From assembly GCA_947462515.1 (NCBI GenBank), contig CANHPJ010000005.1, positions 1 to 21,335 of the forward strand: 21,335 nt of DNA, in the 5' to 3' direction. Both the position numbers and the translations under genes were made by a program. This DNA comes from Bacteroidota bacterium. Lineage in GTDB: Bacteria > Bacteroidota > Bacteroidia > JACCXN01. Under the pieces are notes generated by a model. That model had not been told where the DNA came from. It ran no database searches and saw only the letters and a program-made list of their open reading frames with translations. How positions within the stretch are numbered: position 1 is the stretch's first letter; each line of letters starts with the position of its first letter. This document shows positions 15,321 to 21,335 of the stretch, piece after piece.

Positions 15321-16367
15321 TTAATTTATTTTACCGGTAAACCACATAACAAGACCTGTTATCAAAACATTTAGAATTGAAATAGGTATTAAAGATTGCC
15401 ATCCCAATTTCATCAATTGATCGTATCTGAAACGAGGAAGTGTCCACCTTACCCACATGAAAAAGAAGATGAAAAAGAATATTTTTAAAAAGAATACACC
15501 AGTTCCAAGAAGAGTTGCAGCGTTGGTTGACAAACCTAACATACTGTTTAACTCAGCCTGAAAAGGGAAGTTGTAACCACCTAAATAAAACGTAACTAAA
15601 ACTGCCGAGGAGATAAACATGTTAATGTATTCAGCGAAAAGGTAAAACCCTAATTTCATACTGCTATATTCGGTGTGGTAACCACCTACAAGCTCCGACT
15701 CACTCTCAGGCATATCAAAAGGGGCGCGATTAAGCTCAGCAAAAACACAAATTAAAAAAATTAGAAAACCTAGAGGCTGGTATACTATATTGGCATAACC
15801 TGAACCTTGTTGATGAGCAATTTCTGATAAACTCATTGTTCCGGTAGTCATTATCAAAGCTATGATTGCCAAACCCATGGCAATTTCATAACTTACCATT
15901 TGAGCAGAAGCTCTAATGGCACCGAATAAAGAATATTTATTGTTGGAGGCCCATCCTCCTATCATGATGCCATAAACACCAAGAGAAGTAACACCAAAAA
16001 TATAAAGTATTCCAATATTTAAATCTGTTATTTGCAAAGCAAAAACATGACCTGCTATTTCTAAATTACCTCCCCATGGAATTAAAACACCTGCCATTAA
16101 AGCAGTAATCATAGCTAAGCAAGGGCCTAAGATAAAAAGCGTTTTATTGGAGACATTAGGGATAATTTCTTCCTTCATGAACATTTTTACACCATCAGCA
16201 AGAGGTTGAAGTAAACCAAACACTCCGGCACGGTTAGGACCTAAGCGATCCTGTAAAAAAGCAGCTACTTTTCTTTCTGCATAAGTTGAATACATTGCCA
16301 CCAATAAGGAAACAATGAACAAAGCAACTACCAAAACACATTTAAATATTAAAACTGGAGTTTCCAT
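15321..16367 (-). CDS. nuoH: NADH-quinone oxidoreductase subunit H
   Basis: NuoH anchors the peripheral arm to the membrane and helps form the quinone chamber. The 348-residue protein is of ordinary length and hydrophobic. Family signatures are present: YAERKVAAFLQDRLGPNR at 29-46, QPLADGVKMFMKEE at 54-67, and the acidic loop ELNRAPFDMPESESELVGG at 211-229, which lines the quinone/proton path. The C-terminal MWVRWTLPRFRYDQLM is also conserved. It starts 3 bases after the nuoG stop. Confidence 0.98.
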   Translation of the reverse strand: METPVLIFKCVLVVALFIVSLLVAMYSTYAERKVAAFLQDRLGPNRAGVFGLLQPLADGVKMFMKEEIIPNVSNKTLFILGPCLAMITALMAGVLIPWGGNLEIAGHVFALQITDLNIGILYIFGVTSLGVYGIMIGGWASNNKYSLFGAIRASAQMVSYEIAMGLAIIALIMTTGTMSLSEIAHQQGSGYANIVYQPLGFLIFLICVFAELNRAPFDMPESESELVGGYHTEYSSMKLGFYLFAEYINMFISSAVLVTFYLGGYNFPFQAELNSMLGLSTNAATLLGTGVFFLKIFFFIFFFMWVRWTLPRFRYDQLMKLGWQSLIPISILNVLITGLVMWFTGKIN

Positions 16368-16370
16368 ATA

Positions 16371-17351
16371 TTATCCTTTATTTACTCTTTCAGCAACTTG
16401 CTTTTGATATTTAACAATATCTACCTTAATATTATTTAGAAGCTCATAATGATTTTGAGAAATTACAGAATGCTTGTCGATATGACGAGGTCCTTCTATA
16501 ACCCAATCGCTGGTATTCTTTTTTTCAAAACGACATTCGTTGCAGATAAACTCTTCCAATTCTCCATATTTGTCTTTACGACCAGTAACACGCAAAACTT
16601 CATTACCTTTTTCCCAAAGCACGACTTTACCGGAGCATTTTTTACAGTCTCTGTGAGCATCCATTGGTTTAGTAAACCAAACTCTGCTGGAGAATCTAAA
16701 AGTTTTATCAGTAAGCGCACCTACAGGACAAACATCTATCATGTTACCAGAAAAATCATTATCAATGGCTTTTGATATGTAGGTGCTTATTTCAGCATGG
16801 TCTCCCCTATTTATAACTCCATGAGAACGACAGTCAGTTAACTGATCTGCAACATAGGTGCAACGATAACAAAGAATACACCTATTCATGTGTAGCTTTA
16901 TATTATCTCCAATATCGGCTTTCTCGAATGTCCTTCTTTCTTCCTCGTATCTTGTTTTGGCCAATCCATGTTTGTAACCTAAATTCTGAAGATCACATTC
17001 ACCAGCCTGATCACAAACAGGACAATCTAAAGGGTGATTGATTAATAAAAATTCTACTACTCCTTTTCTGGCTTCAAGAACATCAAGTGAGGTAATATTT
17101 TCCACTACCATACCATCCTGAACGGTTGTAGAGCACGAAGGAACCAATTTAGGCATTGGTCTAGGATCTTTAGCCGAACCTTGACTAACTTTTACTAAAC
17201 AAGTGCGGCATTTACCACCACTACCCTTAAGTTTAGAATAATAGCACATAGCCGGTGGAACGATATCACCACCAACCATTCTGGCTGCGTTAAGAATAGA
17301 GGTTCCATCTGGAACTTCCATTTCTAATCCGTCAATTGTTACTTTTGCCAT
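16371..17351 (-). CDS. nuoG: NADH-quinone oxidoreductase subunit G, short form (326 aa)
   Basis: NuoG carries Fe-S clusters of the NADH module. Ligands for N1b are C36, C48, C51, C73; for N5, H106, C110, C113, C119; for N4, C158, C161, C164, C208. After these, where long NuoG has its N7/molybdopterin-type region, there is a compact segment with C236-x2-C239 and C270-x2-C273, then a short tail and stop. The protein is thus far shorter than E. coli NuoG (about 900 residues) and lacks the molybdopterin-oxidoreductase-like domain. The stop is clean, nuoH follows 3 bases later, and no remnant of the missing domain is seen, so this looks like a native short form, which I believe also occurs in other Bacteroidota, rather than a broken gene. 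It lies between nuoF and nuoH as usual. Confidence 0.93.
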   Translation of the reverse strand: MAKVTIDGLEMEVPDGTSILNAARMVGGDIVPPAMCYYSKLKGSGGKCRTCLVKVSQGSAKDPRPMPKLVPSCSTTVQDGMVVENITSLDVLEARKGVVEFLLINHPLDCPVCDQAGECDLQNLGYKHGLAKTRYEEERRTFEKADIGDNIKLHMNRCILCYRCTYVADQLTDCRSHGVINRGDHAEISTYISKAIDNDFSGNMIDVCPVGALTDKTFRFSSRVWFTKPMDAHRDCKKCSGKVVLWEKGNEVLRVTGRKDKYGELEEFICNECRFEKKNTSDWVIEGPRHIDKHSVISQNHYELLNNIKVDIVKYQKQVAERVNKG

Positions 17352-17377
17352 GCTGTATTAAAATTGAATATGTTTTA

Positions 17378-18739
17378 TTATGCAATAGATGCATTCATTT
17401 TTTCACTCACAAATGGTGCATAAAAGAAGTGTTTAGGATCCTTTACTTTTTCAGGGTACTTTACGTGATATTCAAACTCTTCTCTGAAATGACGAATAGC
17501 ACTGGCAATAGGCCAAGCAGCTGCATCACCCAGAGGACAGATTGTATTACCCTCTATTTTCTTGGCAATATCAACCAATAAATCAACATCACTCATTTTA
17601 CCGTGTCCATTTTCAATACGGTGCAATACCTTTTCCATCCAACCGGTACCCTCACGACAAGGACTACACTGACCACAAGATTCATGATGATAAAAGCGAG
17701 CTAATGTCCAGGTATTGCGAACAATACAAGTAGTTTCATCCATTACAATAAAACCACCTGAACCTAACATCGTACCAGATACAAAACCACCATCCGACAA
17801 AGACTCATAAGTCATAAGTCTGGCATCACCATTTGCAGTTTTTGTAATTAAATGTTCCGGTAAAATTGGAACAGAGGAACCACCTGCAATTAATGCCTTT
17901 AATCTTTTACCATTTTTTATTCCACCGCAATATTCATCAGAATAGATGAATTCCTCAACCGGTAAGCCCATTTCAATTTCATAAACTCCCGGTTTATTAA
18001 TATGACCACTAGCTGAAATAAGTTTTGTTCCTGTACTTCTGCCAACACCAATCTTAGCGTATTCATCGCCGGTCATATTAACAATATGAGGAACAGCGGC
18101 TATAGTTTCCACATTGTTTACAACAGTAGGAGAAGCATATAAACCAGATATTGCAGGAAAGGGCGGTTTCATTCTTGGGTTTCCTCGTTTACCCTCTAAT
18201 GATTCAAGTAAGGCAGTTTCTTCACCACATATATAAGCTCCTGCTCCTATTTGAACATGCAGGTCAAGGGAATAATCGGTTCCAAGAATATTTTTTCCTA
18301 AAAAACCTGCTTCATAGGCTTCAGCAATGGCTTTTTCTAAAATACGAAGCACATAAAAATACTCCCCTCTAATGTAGATGTAAGATGTTTTAGCCCCCAA
18401 AGCATAACTGGAAACAATCATACCCTCAATTAAACTATGAGGGATTTTTTCCATTAAATACCTGTCTTTAAAAGTACCCGGTTCACTCTCATCAGCGTTA
18501 CAAACAAGGTATCTGGGCTTTTCTGACTTTTTATCTATAAAACTCCATTTCATACCTGCAGGGAAACCTGCTCCACCACGACCTCTTAAACCAGATTTTT
18601 TAACTTCTTCAGTTACATCATCTGGAGACATGGTTTTAAGCACTTTTTCAACTGCTTGGTAACCTCCCATCTTTCTGAAAACTTCCAAGGTTTCAATACC
18701 CGGTACATTAAGATGTTCTAATAATATTTTTCGTGCCAT
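17378..18739 (-). CDS. nuoF: NADH-quinone oxidoreductase subunit F (NADH/FMN-binding)
   Basis: NuoF oxidises NADH through FMN and passes electrons to cluster N3. The 453-residue protein has the glycine-rich nucleotide-binding segment SGLRGRGGAGFPAGMKW (49-65), the FMN-site motif CNADESEPGTFKDR (80-93), the GAYICGEETALLESLEG stretch, and N3 ligands C355, C358, C361 and C401 (SCGQCSPCREG and NTICPLGDAA). Length and motifs are typical. It sits 17 bases after nuoE and 26 before nuoG, its partners in the soluble tip of complex I. Confidence 0.98.
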   Translation of the reverse strand: MARKILLEHLNVPGIETLEVFRKMGGYQAVEKVLKTMSPDDVTEEVKKSGLRGRGGAGFPAGMKWSFIDKKSEKPRYLVCNADESEPGTFKDRYLMEKIPHSLIEGMIVSSYALGAKTSYIYIRGEYFYVLRILEKAIAEAYEAGFLGKNILGTDYSLDLHVQIGAGAYICGEETALLESLEGKRGNPRMKPPFPAISGLYASPTVVNNVETIAAVPHIVNMTGDEYAKIGVGRSTGTKLISASGHINKPGVYEIEMGLPVEEFIYSDEYCGGIKNGKRLKALIAGGSSVPILPEHLITKTANGDARLMTYESLSDGGFVSGTMLGSGGFIVMDETTCIVRNTWTLARFYHHESCGQCSPCREGTGWMEKVLHRIENGHGKMSDVDLLVDIAKKIEGNTICPLGDAAAWPIASAIRHFREEFEYHVKYPEKVKDPKHFFYAPFVSEKMNASIA

Positions 18740-18756
18740 TGTAACTATTTAAAATC

Positions 18757-19272
18757 TTAACAATATCTTGAACGTTGATTCTCATCCCTAAGCTTATCTA
18801 ACAAAGCATCTGCTTTTTGATTATCTAAATTTTCGTAGTAATCGGCACCACATTGCAACATAGGCGCAGTACCGCAGGAACCCAGACATTCAACAGTTTT
18901 TAAAGTAAACATACCATCGGCAGTGGTTTCACCATCTTTTATGTTTAGTTTATTCTCAAAATGAGCTACTAAATCTTCTGCACCGTTTAACATACAAGGA
19001 CCTGTGCGGCAAACCTCCAAGAGGCATTTACCAACAGGTTTTAGGTTGTACATGGAATAAAATGAAGCGACTTCGTAAACCTCTATCGGTTTTATATTTA
19101 AAATAGAAGCAACATAATCCATCACTTCCGAACTTAGCCATCCATCAAATTCAGCTTGGGCAATATGTAAAACAGGCAGCAATGCCGACTTTTGGCGACC
19201 TTCGGGATAGCGCAAAATAATTTTTGCTACTACTTCTAATGTTTCGTCTGAAAATTTAATTTCTTTTGACAT
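18757..19272 (-). CDS. nuoE: NADH-quinone oxidoreductase subunit E (2Fe-2S)
   Basis: NuoE is a thioredoxin-fold 2Fe-2S protein that holds cluster N1a beside the flavin of NuoF. The 171-residue protein has the four ligands C88, C93 (VCRTGPCML), C129 and C133 (VECLGSCGTAP), and the N-terminal helical bundle with YEVASFYSMYNLKPVG. The C-terminal tail ends RSRYC, with an additional terminal cysteine of no known role. It lies 29 bases after nuoD. Confidence 0.97.
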   Translation of the reverse strand: MSKEIKFSDETLEVVAKIILRYPEGRQKSALLPVLHIAQAEFDGWLSSEVMDYVASILNIKPIEVYEVASFYSMYNLKPVGKCLLEVCRTGPCMLNGAEDLVAHFENKLNIKDGETTADGMFTLKTVECLGSCGTAPMLQCGADYYENLDNQKADALLDKLRDENQRSRYC

Positions 19273-19301
19273 TTTATTATTTCTTAAAATTGAATACAGT
19301 A

Positions 19302-20510
19302 TTATGCGTCTAACTCTCCAGCAATAACATTTAAACTACTCAAGGTTAAAATCGCATCTGAAAGCATACTTCCTTTAATCATTTCAGGATATGCTTGATA
19401 ATATATAAAACAAGGCCTTCTGAAACTTAATCTATATGGGGTTCTTCCGCCATCGCTAACCATATAAAAACCTAATTCGCCATTACCACCCTCTACAGAG
19501 TGATATACCTCACCAATAGGCACTGTTGTTTCACCCATTACTATCTTAAACTGATAAATTAAGGCTTCCATGTTGTTATAAACTTCTTCTTTAGGAGGAA
19601 GATAAAACTCAGGAATATCAGCATGAAATGGGCCTTCCGGCAATTTGGCAATGGCTTGTTTGATGATGCTTAAACTCTGCCACATCTCTTCTTGACGAAC
19701 CATAAAACGGTCGTAAGTATCGCCATTTTGACCGACAGGAATTTTGAAATCAAAATCATCGTATGAGGAATAAGGAGTAGCCACTCTAACATCATAATCA
19801 ACACCGGCAGCCCTTAAATTTGGCCCCGTAAAACCATAGTTTAAAGCTCTTTCTGCACTGATACTTCCTCCTCCTACTACTCTATCCATAAAAATTCTGT
19901 TACGCATCAAAAGGTTTTCAAATTCTTTCAACGCAACAGGAAATTCAGTTAAGAATTTATTTATTTTTTGCCATGCTTTTGGAGAAAAATCTCTTTCCAA
20001 TCCGCCTATTCTTCCAACGTTGGTGGTTAATCTAGCGCCACAAACCTCTTCATAAATCTCGTAAATAGACTCTCTTTGCTGAAAGATATAAACAAAACCT
20101 GTAAGCGCTCCTGTATCAACTCCAATTACACTATTACATATTATATGATCTGCTATACGAGCCAATTCCATCAAAATAACCCGTAAATATTGAGCTCTTT
20201 TAGGAATCTCTGCACCAATTAATTTCTCAACGGTCATGTGATATCCCATGTTGTTGATTGGTGAGGAGCAATAATTCAGACGGTCTGTAAGGGTAGTAAT
20301 CTGATAAAAAGGTCTTCTTTCAGCCAATTTTTCAAAAGCCCTATGAATATACCCAATTGTTGGAACGGCATCGATAATAATGTCGCCATCCATTGTTAAG
20401 ATGTTTTGAAAAATTCCGTGTGTGGCAGGATGAGTTGGACCAAGGTTAAGTGTAGAATAACCTTTACTTTCAATTTCTGCTTGATGCTTCTCTATTTTGG
20501 TGCTGCTCAT
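19302..20510 (-). CDS. nuoD: NADH-quinone oxidoreductase subunit D
   Basis: NuoD is the 49-kDa-type subunit, related to the large subunit of NiFe hydrogenases, and forms the quinone site with NuoB. The 402-residue protein is separate from NuoC, unlike the fused NuoCD of E. coli. Visible landmarks are LGPTHPATHG (23-32) and RLNYCSSPINNMGY; by alignment with Thermus Nqo4, H31 and Y80 correspond to the quinone-headgroup residues H38 and Y87. The C-terminus (GELDA) resembles the usual GEVDR ending. It starts 22 bases after nuoC. Confidence 0.98.
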   Translation of the reverse strand: MSSTKIEKHQAEIESKGYSTLNLGPTHPATHGIFQNILTMDGDIIIDAVPTIGYIHRAFEKLAERRPFYQITTLTDRLNYCSSPINNMGYHMTVEKLIGAEIPKRAQYLRVILMELARIADHIICNSVIGVDTGALTGFVYIFQQRESIYEIYEEVCGARLTTNVGRIGGLERDFSPKAWQKINKFLTEFPVALKEFENLLMRNRIFMDRVVGGGSISAERALNYGFTGPNLRAAGVDYDVRVATPYSSYDDFDFKIPVGQNGDTYDRFMVRQEEMWQSLSIIKQAIAKLPEGPFHADIPEFYLPPKEEVYNNMEALIYQFKIVMGETTVPIGEVYHSVEGGNGELGFYMVSDGGRTPYRLSFRRPCFIYYQAYPEMIKGSMLSDAILTLSSLNVIAGELDA

Positions 20511-20532
20511 TGTCTTTTATTTCTGAAATAGA

Positions 20533-21039
20533 TTATCTACCGAACATTTTATCATCCTTATCCTGACGAGTTCCATCTTCCAAAGGATATTGCTTTCTTA
20601 AGGGGAAATATGGCTGATCTTCCATATTTAAAATTTTAACCAGATTATTATGGCCTTTGAACAAAATTCCATAAAAATCGTACGTTTCTCTTTCCAACCA
20701 ATTTGCCGCAGAAAAAAGTCCAGTTATAGAAGGTACATGTAGATTTGTCTCAGGCATGAAAATTTTAACACGTATTCTTTGGTTTTTAACCAGATTATGA
20801 AGCTGATAAACCACTCCGAACTCCTGATCTTTAGCGGCATTAGGAAAATGAACCCCACAAAGAGAAGTTAGAAACTGAAAGCCTAATTCCTGTTCATTGT
20901 ATAAAAAAGTTAGGATTTCGAGAATTCTATCTTTCTTAACAGTAAAAACAGGATAATCATAGAGTGTTTCTGCAGAAATAATATCAGCACCAAACTGCTC
21001 TTTTAATTTATTTTCAATTGATAAAGTTAAAGCTTCCAT
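20533..21039 (-). CDS. nuoC: NADH-quinone oxidoreductase subunit C
   Basis: NuoC is the 30-kDa-type scaffold subunit of the connecting module; it has no cofactor. The 168-residue protein has the family signature ERETYDFYGILFKGH at 116-130, followed by LVKILNMED and PLRKQYPLE. It begins 1 base after the nuoB stop, which suggests translational coupling, and is not fused to nuoD. The acidic/basic tail (DGTRQDKDDKMFGR) is unremarkable. Confidence 0.96.
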   Translation of the reverse strand: MEALTLSIENKLKEQFGADIISAETLYDYPVFTVKKDRILEILTFLYNEQELGFQFLTSLCGVHFPNAAKDQEFGVVYQLHNLVKNQRIRVKIFMPETNLHVPSITGLFSAANWLERETYDFYGILFKGHNNLVKILNMEDQPYFPLRKQYPLEDGTRQDKDDKMFGR

Positions 21040-21040
21040 A

Positions 21041-21335
21041 TTATTCTATTCCGTATGAAGCAAGCAATTCGGTATATTCAGGTGAATTTCTTCTTCGAAT
21101 TGATTCGTTTTGTATTATTTCCTGTATTTTCAATATTCCATCTATAACTTGTTCCGGGCGTGGTGGACAACCTGGCACATATACGTCAACAGGAATAATT
21201 CTATCAATACCCTGCAATACGCTATAGGTATCGAATATACCACCACTTGACGCACAAGCACCCATGGATAATACCCATCGAGGCTCGGCCATTTGAAGAT
21301 AAACCTGTTTAACGATAGGAGCCATTTTTTTGGAA
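21041..21335 (-). CDS. nuoB: NADH-quinone oxidoreductase subunit B (5' part outside window)
   Basis: This is the C-terminal 98 or so residues of NuoB, which carries cluster N2, the last electron donor to quinone. Two of the N2 cysteines are visible, in VLSMGACASSGGIF and VYVPGCPPRPEQ; the adjacent-cysteine pair expected upstream is outside the window. The frame stays open past the Met at 21325 (reading ...SKKMAPIV), so that Met is internal and not the start. The matching family segment is usually NKMAPAVRKVYDQM. Confidence 0.97.
   Translation of the reverse strand, partial: SKKMAPIVKQVYLQMAEPRWVLSMGACASSGGIFDTYSVLQGIDRIIPVDVYVPGCPPRPEQVIDGILKIQEIIQNESIRRRNSPEYTELLASYGIE

Noticed and set aside
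16449..16775. 108-aa plus-strand open frame
   Set aside because: It is antisense to nuoG, has no recognisable domain and lies wholly inside a well-supported gene; the other short plus-strand frames are rejected for the same reason.
16371..17351. nuoG as a truncated pseudogene
   Set aside because: All expected cluster ligands are intact, the stop is followed 3 bases later by nuoH, and no frameshifted remnant of the missing domain is visible.
21041..21325. A 94-aa gene starting at Met 21325
   Set aside because: The frame continues upstream of this Met to the window edge and the sequence matches the C-terminal part of NuoB, so the Met is internal.

Overview
The window is AT-rich DNA from a member of the Bacteroidota. 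Three things point there: the C-terminal type IX secretion (T9SS) sorting domain on one large secreted protein, the Cys-containing 'GCDS' repeats and GEVED/BNR modules typical of that phylum, and a complex I cluster with separate nuoC and nuoD and a short nuoG. I cannot place it below phylum; a free-living, respiring lineage is likely because the NADH-input genes nuoE, nuoF and nuoG are all present. Every gene I can support is on the minus strand.

Right part (21335 down to 9099): a compact NADH:quinone oxidoreductase (respiratory complex I) operon in the order nuoB (cut by the window edge), C, D, E, F, G, H, I, J, K, L, M, N. Gaps are only 1 to 35 bases and no genes overlap. B, C, D and I form the connecting/quinone module; E, F and G form the NADH-oxidising module; H, J, K, L, M and N form the proton-pumping membrane arm. 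All Fe-S ligand motifs visible in E, F, G and I, and the key Glu/Lys residues of K, L, M and N, are intact. NuoG is only 326 residues and lacks the molybdopterin-oxidoreductase-like C-terminal domain of the long form. A clean hairpin terminator (9044-9079) closes the operon 20 bases after nuoN.

Left part (9005 down to 1): two very large secreted proteins in tandem, 52 bases apart. Both have a signal peptide, a long BNR/Asp-box beta-propeller region and a C-terminal array of roughly 50-residue repeats with two cysteines each ('AC.SY ... GCDS'). The first (9005-4689, 1438 aa) is complete, ends in a T9SS sorting domain, and carries a protease-associated (PA) domain spliced into the middle of its fourth repeat. 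The second starts at 4636 and runs off the left edge with no stop (1545 codons seen). It adds a BNR-associated domain, a GEVED domain and an Ig-like segment, then at least eight repeats, the last five encoded by a near-identical 147-bp in-frame tandem DNA array at positions 4-738.

No tRNA, rRNA, CRISPR array or insertion sequence was seen. The longest non-coding gap is 93 bases (9006-9098). The most interesting material is the fast-evolving repeat region of the two surface proteins (tandem array, PA insertion) and the minimal NuoG with its extra four-cysteine module.
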